A stretch of DNA of 64,000 bases from Loripinus fragilis (lineage: Eukaryota > Mollusca > Bivalvia > Lucinida > Lucinidae). The stretch spans positions 51,143,672-51,207,671 of the forward strand of contig OZ026517.1 in assembly GCA_964019695.1 (NCBI GenBank), written 5' to 3'. Position numbers and translations under genes: made by a program. Under the pieces are notes generated by a model. It had not been told where the DNA came from and did no database searches. It worked only from the letters and a program-made list of their open reading frames with translations. How positions within the stretch are numbered: the first letter of the stretch is position 1; each line of letters starts with the position of its first letter. This document shows positions 35,701-38,906 of this stretch, piece after piece.

Positions 35701-38552
35701 GCATCTCATCTGAGTCATCACTGCCTACTGAATGTTGATGTCCAGATTTAATATGGGACGCTGGGCAAAAGATTATGGTTTAAACACAATACTGACCTTT
35801 CAATTTCAATTTTTCTTGGACACTCTCCAGGTTTAGTGTAAAATGGAAGTTGTACTTTGGGTTCTGAGGCATTCACTGGAAAGTCCTGTAAAAGACAGCA
35901 TTTATATAAAGTATTTGTTTTGAATTTAGAACATTTATCTAGCACCACATTTCTCACGTTACTCATATTAAACATGACTTCTTTCACTTCGTTGTATATT
36001 TTTTTTACAAGATATTTCTTGTTAGAACTGATTTACTGTAAATCCAGGGGTGTAAAATTTCCAAATAAGTTATTCGCCCTCATGTTCCAATTTTTCTACA
36101 AGATGCTGTAAATTAGAAAAGTACTACACAAATTGTCAAAACTTTTACTGGCCCTGCATAACATTTAACTCGCAAATGCGAGCGGGGGAGTGGAATTTTA
36201 CACCCCTGAAACCACAGGTTTAGGTAAACAAAAATTTTTAGCGTTTAATTGTAAATACTTTCTTACCCATCAGTTTTAACATATATTTTGGGTGCTTAAA
36301 AGAACCGTCTCATTGAGACGGTTCTTTTGAGTACCCACAACATATGTTTTGGTTGAGAAATAAGAAAATAAAATTTTCGTTACGCACTCTTAACTAAAGT
36401 CCTGGTAAATAATGAAACACTGAAAATACTTACTGAAATAGCTGTTATTTCTGTGCTGGGTCCGTACACCTGGTCTTTCAACATTTCTGTCACATCACCT
36501 GTACCTTCAAAAGATGTCACTGAAACAAACAAACAGGACACATGTTAATATGGTATAAATAGGACAAACCATATCAGTATTTTATTTTTCAGTCTACAGT
36601 TGTTGTTTTTATTCCTCAAAGAATAGTCGTTAGTTTATTGAAAGCCTGCATTTTAGGATAAAGTAGGGCTGCCACGTTTACAGAATTTGATAAACATTTA
36701 CACGAGTTCCAGTAATCGAAACGATCCCGTTTACACATAACTTTCAGATTTATTTTTTTCATTACGCAGCTCTGTAAAATCGCAGATATTTTCCCTAAAA
36801 ACCCTTTGAAAAATGTACCTTGTGCAAATATTCAAAATTGTTTCTGGTTGTGTGTTGTAATAGAATTCATGTCAAGTAATTACAAAAGTGATTGCATCAT
36901 GTGCAGACTCGTACATTACAGACATTTTCTTTAGTTGCAAGTGTGTAATTAATGAGTGGACACACATAAGACATAGCTGCGAATCGTCATGTACACATCA
37001 ATACACATGCCAACAGGAAGTAAACAAAAAAAAACTTTCACATGCGTCTCCTCTTTAAATAACTGTTAAAATGCAGGAATATAATTGTTCAAAGCAGTGG
37101 CTGAGTGAGACAATATTCGGGAAATTTTTATGGCCCGTTGAGCATCTAATTGCAGTAGAAACTTTATCAAATACAGCCTAATCTGAGAAAACAAACAATC
37201 TGATTTATGATCAAGATTGAGATGTGACGCATCACTATTTAAGAGAATATTTTCATTAGGAAATGCTATTAATAACCACAACGCTGGTCACATGCTTAAG
37301 TTCGTGTAAACGGAAGGTCAATTTTGCAAATGTTTATTGCAGAAACACGAAACGGTGCCGTTTACACGCGTTAACGTGGCAGCCCTAATCCCTTATTCAC
37401 CTTACAGATATTCCTTGCAGAATAATTACCTTTTGGTGTGTGTTTTTCTTTAGCAACATTCCATAGTGTGTCTTGGGCTGTGGGTGGGCCACTCAAAACA
37501 TCCTGAAAAAATTACAGGTCAATGAAGTCATCAACATTTTAGATGGAATCCTCTATTCAGTTTTCTACAATGAGGTTCTAATTCTTGATATCAATCCAAC
37601 AGAACAGCATGGTATTTGACCTTAATGCGCCAATCGCAACAAAAGTCGTCGATTTTCTCAACTGCTGAAATGTTAAAGAAGCCTCTATGGCAACCTATAG
37701 GTGCTGTCTGATCTGGGTTCACACTGTTTGCTTCTCTACTTAATTCGTCAGTAATGTTAGGCAATCATTTGCAGTAGACGACTTCAGCAGACGACATTTT
37801 CAGATGCATTTTTTTCTTGGCGCTTTAAGGGTTAAGTTAACAATGCAAGGTCATACATATGTCTGACACTGTCTGTGTATTCCAGAGTCCAAACATAACA
37901 GTCTTGTCTGGAATTCTAAATGTAAAATATTGGGTTGATCTATAAAAACCAAAGGAATTTTACCTAAGTCTAAAATAATAATCAAGTGTTTCTCAGGCCA
38001 CATTTTTGAAAAACAGATGAGGCAGGCAGGTTTTTCATTTTTATTTTTTATTGCCCCAAAAAAAGATGAGGCCATTTTTTTTATTTTTTATTACATAAAA
38101 AATAATGAGGCCCTTTTTTTGTTCATTTTAGGTAAAAAAAATGTTGATATTTTGATTTTGACATTTGAATAAAATAAATAAGGCCACTTTTTTTATTCAA
38201 GTCTGAAAAAAAGACAGATGAGGGGCATTTGAAACAGACAAGGGAGGGCCTGACAGACAATATTTTTTATTTGACATAAACAAATAACAAGTTTTTAAAT
38301 CCGTACAAAATTGTTAAAAATAGGTTAACTACTAACAACCCTCAATTTCAGCAAGAAAAAAATAATGTTAAATGGTTTTACCCCAAGTCTTCCATCTGCT
38401 GCATCTGATCCAATAATGTCAGAATAAAATCCTCTCTGTTTTATTTCTGGATATTTCTGTCTTGCTCCTGACATCTTTGCTGGCGTTACTGCTATCCTGT
38501 TGGCAGAAAAGGGCTTCCCACCATGGGAACTCCTACTTGATCGACTTGCCAT
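227..38552 (-). CDS. DNAH1: Axonemal dynein heavy chain 1 (5' part of gene, 24 coding exons)
   Basis: This gene encodes an inner-arm axonemal dynein heavy chain, an ATP-driven minus-end microtubule motor in motile cilia and sperm flagella. The window holds 24 coding exons running leftward: 38382-38552, 37430-37502, 36434-36519, 35797-35885, 33509-33795, 32794-32955, 31473-31725, 30716-30873, 29368-29582, 28675-28842, 26389-26519, 23391-23541, 22550-22743, 21686-21911, 20825-20944, 19754-19836, 18291-18432, 17345-17500, 9931-10129, 6266-6378, 5210-5350, 3544-3756, 1676-1840 and 227-454. They total 3924 nt, or 1308 codons in one open frame. Every intron is GT-AG and every phase agrees. Conserved blocks such as [17 protein letters not shown] and [16 protein letters not shown] identify DNAH1 rather than another heavy chain. 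Residues up to about 830 form the tail, and about 830-1308 belong to the linker (DHC_N2). AAA1-AAA6, stalk and microtubule-binding domain lie beyond position 1. No frameshift or stop is seen, so the gene looks functional. Confidence 0.96.
482..726. mobile_element. Foldback MITE family A
   Basis: Bounded by ATATGGGCCTC and GAGGCCCATAT. It carries CTGATCAGACAGCGCAGATG-type hairpin sequence and the CAGTCTCCTCAGCTACAGAG block. It lies in the intron between exons 23 and 24, inverted relative to the copies at 18029 and 20548. Confidence 0.8.
1676..1840 (-). CDS. DNAH1: DNAH1 coding exon 23
   Basis: This 55-codon exon encodes [20 protein letters not shown], then [19 protein letters not shown]. The acceptor is CTGTCAG and the donor GTATGT. 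It is among the most conserved linker blocks in all dynein heavy chains. Confidence 0.96.
1990..2180. mobile_element. Foldback element, family A-like core
   Basis: Contains CAGCCTCCTTTTAAGCTTAG, CTCTGATCAGACTGCGCAAA and TGCGCAGGCTGATCTGAGGC. The same block recurs at 2580-2790 in the same orientation, so this is a close relative copied twice within 600 bp. Confidence 0.65.
2575..2795. mobile_element. Foldback element, family A-like core, second copy
   Basis: Matches 1990-2180 through CAGCCTCCTTGAAAGCTTAG, CAGTCAGTAGCTTAACAGTC and CTGATCAGACTGCGCGTATG. It lies in the intron between exons 22 and 23. Confidence 0.65.
3039..3267. mobile_element. Foldback element family C
   Basis: Ends TTAACCCATATAAGCC and ATAAATGGGTTAA. 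The core AGATCAGACACCGCACAATG pairs with GCGTCTGATCAGGGTC. Relatives lie at 13127-13320 and 25951-26180. Confidence 0.75.
3544..3756 (-). CDS. DNAH1: DNAH1 coding exon 22
   Basis: This 71-codon exon encodes [20 protein letters not shown], then [19 protein letters not shown] and RINTWENKL, the classic dynein linker signature. The acceptor is AATTCTAG and the donor GTATGC. Confidence 0.96.
3892..4087. mobile_element. Foldback MITE family D, TA target site
   Basis: A near-palindromic element of ~200 bp with ends CAGTAAAATCTG / CAGGTTTTACTG and flanking TA duplication. The centre is TTGCAGAATGCTCC-GGAGCATTCTGCAA. TA target and CAGT ends suggest a Tc1/mariner-related non-autonomous element. Confidence 0.85.
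4984..5177. mobile_element. Foldback MITE family D
   Basis: Begins CAGTAAAACCTGTG after TA and has the same hairpin centre (GCAGAATGCGGGGAGCATTC). The right terminus is eroded after ACACAGGTAT, close to the exon 21 donor. Confidence 0.8.
5210..5350 (-). CDS. DNAH1: DNAH1 coding exon 21
   Basis: This 47-codon exon encodes [19 protein letters not shown] and [16 protein letters not shown]. The acceptor is ATGTTATAG and the donor GTTAGA. It has no ATG-led frame and is supported by conserved linker sequence. Confidence 0.94.
5486..5686 (-). mobile_element. tRNA-derived SINE, main family
   Basis: Same organisation as the 9459-9666 copy, with tRNA-like head (right end), central CTTCCTGGGTTGAACCAGTA block and CAAACAAA tail at the left. 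It lies in the DNAH1 intron between exons 20 and 21. Confidence 0.88.
6266..6378 (-). CDS. DNAH1: DNAH1 coding exon 20
   Basis: Encodes [16 protein letters not shown] and [19 protein letters not shown], a strongly conserved linker block. The acceptor is AATTACAG and the donor GTATAT, exit phase 0. It was found by translation between splice sites, since no ATG-led minus-strand frame covers it. Confidence 0.95.
6534..8360. mobile_element. 1.83-kb TIR element with internal ~140-bp tandem array
   Basis: The element is bounded by 15-bp perfect inverted repeats ATGCCCCCAAAGGAA (6534-6548) and its complement (8346-8360). The interior from about 6620 is a direct tandem array of roughly a dozen ~140-bp units. 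Each contains an AGGTCA-rich block, a GACACTCCGCCATCCCAAGA block, CACCAAATTTGGAATTCCTA, and GGAGATATGCTCC. Open frames across it are by-products of the repeat. It lies in the DNAH1 intron between exons 19 and 20. Confidence 0.8.
6860..8199. promoter_or_regulatory. Array of ERE-like palindromes and DR1 nuclear-receptor motifs
   Basis: Perfect GGTCAnnnTGACC palindromes occur at 7014-7026, 7154-7166, 7293-7305, 7441-7453, 7727-7739, 7875-7887, 8021-8033 and 8187-8199. Six have the CAG spacer and two have TAG. At 7153-7167 the full AGGTCACAGTGACCT matches the classical vertebrate vitellogenin oestrogen response element. Most units also carry AGGTCAGAGGTCA (DR1) followed by TCAAGGTCA. The motifs are seen directly; receptor binding in this organism is inference. 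Confidence 0.5.
8645..8930 (-). mobile_element. tRNA-derived SINE, second family
   Basis: Has a different tRNA-like head (sense GGGCCACGTAGCGCAGTCGG, B box AGTTCGATCC) and a longer body. It ends in the same kind of tail, TTGACTGGGACGTAAAGCAT. The shared 3' end suggests it uses the same LINE partner as the main family. Confidence 0.78.
9459..9666 (-). mobile_element. tRNA-derived SINE with 14-bp target duplication
   Basis: In the element's own sense it starts GGGAGCGCTGTGGCTCAGTGG (A box GTGGCTCAGTGGTAGAGTGC), then GGGTTCGAGCC (B box). A central block ACTGGTTAAACCCAGGAAG follows, and it ends with GACGTAAAGAATCAAATC and (CAAA)n. The direct repeat TGATGTCACTTGAT flanks it at 9445-9458 and 9667-9680, which proves retroposition. 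It is the best-defined member of the main SINE family here. Confidence 0.92.
9931..10129 (-). CDS. DNAH1: DNAH1 coding exon 19
   Basis: Encodes [18 protein letters not shown], then [15 protein letters not shown] and [16 protein letters not shown], part of the linker (DHC_N2). The acceptor is TTATAG and the donor GTAAGT, exit phase 1. Confidence 0.95.
10195..10440. mobile_element. Foldback element, family B-like
   Basis: Core CTCAGATCAGACTGCTCCCA pairs with GGAGCAGTCTGATCATGG. Arm blocks GTTGTCTGCTCTCTCATCTG and AAGCAGACAACATTTTCATG are mirrored. It lies just right of DNAH1 exon 19. Confidence 0.65.
10556..10805. mobile_element. Foldback MITE family A
   Basis: Ends ATATGGGC and GAGGCCCACATAT. 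The internal hairpin is GCAGACCAGCCTG / GCGCAGTCTGACCAGC between AACAAAGGTG and CACCTTTGTT. Confidence 0.8.
11272..11522. mobile_element. Foldback element family B
   Basis: Ends TTAACCCTTAAAGCGCCAA and TTGGCGCTTTAAGACTTAA. The core CCCAGAACAGACTGCTCCCA pairs with GAGCAGTCTGATCTGGG. Confidence 0.8.
12287..12492. mobile_element. Foldback MITE family D
   Basis: TA-flanked, with ends CAGTAAAATCTG and CAGGTTTTAATG and palindromic centre GCAGAATGCTCC-GGAGCATTCTGC. Confidence 0.85.
12694..12892 (+). mobile_element. tRNA-derived SINE, main family, plus strand
   Basis: Starts GGGAGCGCAGTGGCTCAGTG and ends AATCAAATCAAACAAA. TCCTAATCTGTG is duplicated at 12682-12693 and 12893-12904. It landed inside a foldback element, splitting its AGATCCTAATCTG hairpin core. 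It is the only plus-strand copy of this family in the window. Confidence 0.9.
13127..13320. mobile_element. Foldback element family C
   Basis: Core AGACCCAGATCAGATGCTGC pairs exactly with GCAGCATCTGATCTGGGTCT around ATTAT, a perfect ~20-bp stem, followed by the CAGCACCCAACAACCC block. Confidence 0.75.
14110..14465. repeat. Two-unit tandem repeat (~170 bp)
   Basis: Two head-to-tail copies: ATTTTTAGCTCTGGTGGCCA..GTACAATTTTGGTAGAGGGC and ATTTTTAGCTTTGGAGGCCA..GTGCAATTTGTTTAGAGGGC. Each is followed by TTTTAAATwTGGACCAGT and CAG. Short open frames here follow the repeat and are not genes. Confidence 0.7.
15408..15640. mobile_element. Foldback element with 64-bp near-perfect palindrome
   Basis: Positions 15448-15512 form a palindrome: GCAAACAGCAATGGCGCAGA..TCTGAGCCATTGCTGTTTGC around CATGTGCATG. 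Outer arms CATGAGAAACCTG and AGGTTTCCTCATGG are also inverted. It is a further family with the same GCAAACAG / GATCAG logic. Confidence 0.75.
15819..16009 (-). mobile_element. tRNA-derived SINE, main family, head partly lost
   Basis: Flanked by the direct repeat TTCAAACAAAATAT (15805-15818, 16010-16023). The tRNA-like head lacks the TGAGCCAC block present in other copies. Confidence 0.88.
17345..17500 (-). CDS. DNAH1: DNAH1 coding exon 18
   Basis: This 52-codon exon encodes [33 protein letters not shown] and [14 protein letters not shown] at the start of the linker region. The acceptor is GTTCCTAG and the donor GTAAGT. The following intron is the longest in the window (10130-17344). Confidence 0.95.
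18029..18269. mobile_element. Foldback MITE family A next to an exon
   Basis: Ends ATATGGGCCTC and GAGGCCCATAT. AACCTGTCTT..GGGTTT at left is mirrored by AAACCCTGAAGACAGGTT at right. It stops 22 bp before the end of DNAH1 exon 17. Confidence 0.82.
18291..18432 (-). CDS. DNAH1: DNAH1 coding exon 17
   Basis: Encodes [16 protein letters not shown], then [19 protein letters not shown]. The acceptor is ACTTTCAG and the donor GTAAAA, exit phase 0. A foldback element of family A ends 22 bp downstream of the exon (18269). Confidence 0.95.
19754..19836 (-). CDS. DNAH1: DNAH1 coding exon 16
   Basis: This 83-nt exon encodes [13 protein letters not shown] and [14 protein letters not shown], which matches the conserved FLYNLSSDDFN-type block of DNAH1. 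The acceptor is ATTGTAG and the donor GTAAGT, exit phase 2. It is too short and lacks an ATG-led frame, and was found by splice and frame continuity. Confidence 0.92.
19865..20035. repeat. Foldback repeat family E
   Basis: Full copy: AAAACATATGTTGTGGGTAC, hairpin AAGAACCGTCTCATTGAGAC, then CGTTCTTTTGAGCACCCAAA. Inverted relative to the first copy in the window. Confidence 0.78.
20051..20247. mobile_element. Foldback MITE family D
   Basis: TA-flanked, with ends CAGTAAAA and TTTTACTG and the same hairpin centre. It lies in the DNAH1 intron between exons 15 and 16. Confidence 0.85.
20548..20783. mobile_element. Foldback MITE family A
   Basis: Inner arms AACCTGTCTTCGGTGTTT / AAACCCTGAAGACAGGTT and the hairpin GACCAGCCTGCGCATCCGCG are well kept. 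The left terminus has drifted. It lies 42 bp from the exon 15 donor. Confidence 0.78.
20825..20944 (-). CDS. DNAH1: DNAH1 coding exon 15
   Basis: This exon of exactly 40 codons (phase 0-0) encodes [18 protein letters not shown] and [16 protein letters not shown]. The acceptor is GTTTTCAG and the donor GTACTT. Confidence 0.94.
21686..21911 (-). CDS. DNAH1: DNAH1 coding exon 14
   Basis: Encodes [36 protein letters not shown] and [20 protein letters not shown]. The acceptor is ATTTTCAG and the donor GTGAGT, exit phase 0. Confidence 0.95.
21982..22203. mobile_element. Foldback element family B
   Basis: Ends TTAACCCTTAAAG and CTTAAAGGGTTAA. The core GATCAGACTGCTC-GTACA-GAGCAGTCTGATC is a perfect hairpin, flanked by GAGTGGGACC / GGTCCCACTC. 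Confidence 0.82.
22550..22743 (-). CDS. DNAH1: DNAH1 coding exon 13
   Basis: Encodes [30 protein letters not shown] and [18 protein letters not shown]. The acceptor is ATTATTGCAG and the donor GTAAGT, exit phase 2. Confidence 0.95.
23391..23541 (-). CDS. DNAH1: DNAH1 coding exon 12
   Basis: Encodes [30 protein letters not shown] and [17 protein letters not shown]. The acceptor is GTTTCAG and the donor GTAATT, exit phase 0. The 2.8-kb intron upstream holds the LINE fragment. Confidence 0.95.
23706..23731. repeat. (AAT)n microsatellite at the LINE 3' end
   Basis: AATAATAAT runs for about 26 bp directly after the LINE 3' terminus (AGTCTTTATT on this strand). It marks the element's tail. Confidence 0.9.
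24124..25363 (-). pseudogene. LINE reverse transcriptase remnant, frameshifted
   Basis: The upstream part (24800-25363) has [28 protein letters not shown] (RT palm), [13 protein letters not shown] and the catalytic LYADDTTLY. The downstream part (24124-24792) has [19 protein letters not shown] and LQKRAVKII, the typical C-terminal region. One extra A in an A-run near 24820 shifts the frame and ends the first part in TAA. The start of the RT and any endonuclease are missing. The copy is therefore inactive, though otherwise little decayed. Confidence 0.88.
25951..26180. mobile_element. Foldback element family C
   Basis: Ends TTTTACCCATGTAAGCC and GAATGGGTTAAA, with core CAGATCAGACGCTGC / GCGTCTGATCAGG. 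It lies in the intron between exons 11 and 12. Confidence 0.75.
26389..26519 (-). CDS. DNAH1: DNAH1 coding exon 11
   Basis: This 131-nt exon encodes [16 protein letters not shown] and ends [14 protein letters not shown]. The acceptor follows a T8 run (TTTTTTTTCAG), the donor is GTAGGC, and it exits in phase 2. It was identified from protein similarity and splice sites; no ATG begins in it. Confidence 0.93.
26570..27581. mobile_element. 1.01-kb pogo/Tigger-like non-autonomous DNA transposon
   Basis: Ends CAGTCGAACTTTGGTCGCTC and, inverted, CAGTCGAACTTCGATGGCTC, with flanking TA (26568-26569, 27582-27583). CTCGAAC motifs recur in both subterminal regions. The interior shows no transposase frame. 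It lies in the DNAH1 intron between exons 10 and 11. The CAGTCGAAC terminus is characteristic of pogo/Tigger-type elements. Confidence 0.82.
28308..28553. mobile_element. Foldback element family B
   Basis: Ends TTAACCCTTAATGTGCCAA and AATTTAAAGGTTAA. The core CAGACTGCTCCTATAGGAGC AGTCTG is flanked by CAAACAGTGTGGATCC / GGTCCACACTGTTTG. Confidence 0.82.
28675..28842 (-). CDS. DNAH1: DNAH1 coding exon 10
   Basis: This 56-codon, phase 0-0 exon encodes [17 protein letters not shown] and [18 protein letters not shown]. The acceptor is TTTCGTAG and the donor GTTTGT. No ATG-initiated minus-strand reading frame covers it; it was found by translating between splice sites. Confidence 0.93.
29368..29582 (-). 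CDS. DNAH1: DNAH1 coding exon 9
   Basis: Encodes [16 protein letters not shown] followed by [13 protein letters not shown]. The acceptor is TGTTTTAG and the donor GTATGT, exit phase 0. Confidence 0.93.
29898..30116 (-). mobile_element. tRNA-derived SINE, divergent copy
   Basis: Left end TGATGCTTTATGTCCCAGTC and central TTCCTGGGTTGAACCAGTAC are shared with the other SINEs. The head (CACTCTACCAACTGAGCCAC) is still tRNA-like. It contains an internal duplication of TTTTTCAGTCATRTC. It lies in the DNAH1 intron between exons 8 and 9. Confidence 0.75.
30716..30873 (-). CDS. DNAH1: DNAH1 coding exon 8
   Basis: Encodes residues around [13 protein letters not shown] and [15 protein letters not shown]. 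The acceptor is ATTACAG and the donor GTAGGC, exit phase 1. Confidence 0.93.
31473..31725 (-). CDS. DNAH1: DNAH1 coding exon 7
   Basis: This 253-nt exon encodes [15 protein letters not shown] and [13 protein letters not shown], conserved tail motifs. The acceptor is TTTTTCAG and the donor GTGAGT, exit phase 2. Confidence 0.95.
31953..32150 (-). mobile_element. tRNA-derived SINE, main family
   Basis: A full-length copy with imperfect flanking repeat ATCCATGYTAT (31942-31952, 32151-32161). It lies in a DNAH1 intron just left of a TA-flanked foldback element. Confidence 0.87.
32208..32776. mobile_element. Foldback MITE family D interrupted by a nested element
   Basis: TA-flanked with CAGTAAAACCTG / CAGGTTTTACTG ends. 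Its right arm is split at a TTAA by a 366-bp insertion (32346-32711). The outer element otherwise matches the ~200-bp family. Its right end is 17 bp from the exon 6 donor. Confidence 0.85.
32346..32711. mobile_element. Nested TTAA-flanked miniature element
   Basis: TTAA occurs once in the uninterrupted family D sequence and twice here (32342-32345, 32712-32715), so it was duplicated by insertion. The ends AGTCTGCAACT..TGAAC and, inverted, AGTCTGTAACT..TGAAC form an imperfect inverted repeat. A TTAA target is typical of piggyBac-type transposases; the family is inferred. Confidence 0.7.
32794..32955 (-). CDS. DNAH1: DNAH1 coding exon 6
   Basis: Encodes the segment with [17 protein letters not shown]. 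The acceptor is TTCTGCAG and the donor GTTAGT, exit phase 1. A foldback element ends only about 17 bp into the downstream intron (32776), yet the donor is intact. Confidence 0.93.
33509..33795 (-). CDS. DNAH1: DNAH1 coding exon 5
   Basis: This is the largest exon here (287 nt). It begins [14 protein letters not shown] and contains [18 protein letters not shown], then [11 protein letters not shown], all diagnostic of DNAH1. The acceptor is TTACAG (33796-33801) and the donor GTAAGT, exit phase 1. Confidence 0.95.
33834..34012. mobile_element. Foldback MITE family D, hairpin centre deleted
   Basis: TA-flanked copy with AAGCGGCCACTC and GAGTGGCCGCTT arms. The GCAGAATGCTCC centre is lost: one arm AAAGTA joins directly to ATACTTTTGACC. 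Confidence 0.75.
34814..35098. mobile_element. 285-bp MITE with TCTAT duplication and internal palindrome
   Basis: Ends CATGCGCGGATCCAG and CTGGATCCGCACATG, flanked by TCTAT at 34809-34813 and 35099-35103. It contains a 68-bp near-perfect palindrome (34901-34968: GGGCCATCAT..AAACGCCATTG / AATGGCGTTT..ATGATGGCCC). A related terminus (CATGCGCGGATCCAGGAA) begins at 63899. Confidence 0.78.
35145..35550. mobile_element. ~400-bp inverted-repeat element
   Basis: Left GCCTACCAAACGACCCAATG..ATCTGGTTGAACATTAAAAA mirrors right TTTTTCACATTCAACCAGAT..CATTGGATCGTTCGGTAGGC, about 50 bp per arm. It lies in the intron between exons 4 and 5. Confidence 0.7.
35797..35885 (-). CDS. DNAH1: DNAH1 coding exon 4
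   Basis: Encodes about residues 111-140, including [18 protein letters not shown] and KIEIER, a conserved DNAH1 N-terminal block. The acceptor is TTACAG and the donor GTCAGT; it exits in phase 2. Confidence 0.9.
36226..36393. repeat. Foldback repeat family E
   Basis: The best-preserved copy: AAGAACCGTCTCATTGAGAC followed by GGTTCTTTTGAGTACCCACA, so the central 24-bp palindrome is perfect. Other copies with the same core are near 4264-4380, 5905-6020, 21500-21640, 23975-24100, 29240-29345, 53675-53780 and 55510-55640. Confidence 0.78.
36434..36519 (-). CDS. DNAH1: DNAH1 coding exon 3
   Basis: This 86-nt exon has acceptor TTTCAG and donor GTAAGT. It encodes a variable acidic tail segment ending in [11 protein letters not shown]. 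Phase matches both neighbours (1 in, 0 out). It is supported by splice sites and the uninterrupted total frame. Confidence 0.75.
36664..37387. mobile_element. 724-bp TIR element (hAT-like ends)
   Basis: Ends TAGGGCTGCCACGTTTAC and, inverted, TAGGGCTGCCACGTTAAC. Further inside, GTTTACAC and GTGTAAAC are mirrored. No convincing target duplication was seen and no transposase frame is present. It lies in the intron between exons 2 and 3. The superfamily is a guess from the TAGGGCTG-type terminus. Confidence 0.7.
37430..37502 (-). CDS. DNAH1: DNAH1 coding exon 2
   Basis: This 73-nt exon has acceptor TTTTTCAG and donor GTAATT, and joins exon 1 in phase 0 and exon 3 in phase 1. It encodes [20 protein letters not shown] and a few more residues in the poorly conserved N-terminal tail. 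It is supported by splice sites and frame continuity rather than by a recognised motif. Confidence 0.75.
37617..37835. mobile_element. Foldback element family B, core partly deleted
   Basis: Nearly identical to 28308-28553 in the arms (CCAATCGCAACAAAAGTCGT, GACGACATTTTCAGATGCAT). The left half of the core hairpin is missing. Confidence 0.78.
38382..38552 (-). CDS. DNAH1: DNAH1 coding exon 1 (start codon)
   Basis: This exon encodes residues 1-57 from ATG at 38552-38550. It begins with a Ser/Arg-rich [12 protein letters not shown] and contains [14 protein letters not shown], the conserved N-terminal DNAH1 block. The donor GTAAAA is at 38381. An AG (38553-38554) preceded by a T-rich run touches the ATG directly, so an untranslated leader exon probably lies upstream and was not located. 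Confidence 0.9.
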
Positions 38553-38717
38553 CTAAAATTAAACAATACTATTATATCATTGTTCCATTATGTTAACATA
38601 CCTAGGCCTTTATAAAGTTGCCCTAAAAGCACATTGTCTGCATGAAATTTAAAATGTGTATCTTTTTTTTTTATTAAAACAAGTGTAGACTTTCATCTTC
38701 AGACTACTTGATACCAG

Positions 38718-38900
38718 CAGTGTTCAATCTAGGAAATTTTAAAGGGGGCCATTTTCATTCAATTTCAGATGAAAACTAAACACTGCAAATTATTTCACCA
38801 TTCACTTAATGTTAAAGATGGCCCACTCTAGCTTTTGCAAGGGGCCATTTGATAAAAAAAGGGGTCAATGGCCCCATGGCCCCTTCTAGATTGAACACTG
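38718..38900. mobile_element. 183-bp hAT-like MITE
   Basis: Ends CAGTGTTCAATCTAG and CTAGATTGAACACTG are perfect inverted repeats; TACCAG flanks it on both sides. CAGTGTT-type ends are common in hAT elements. It lies about 165 bp upstream of the DNAH1 start codon exon. Confidence 0.75.
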
Positions 38901-38906
38901 TACCAG

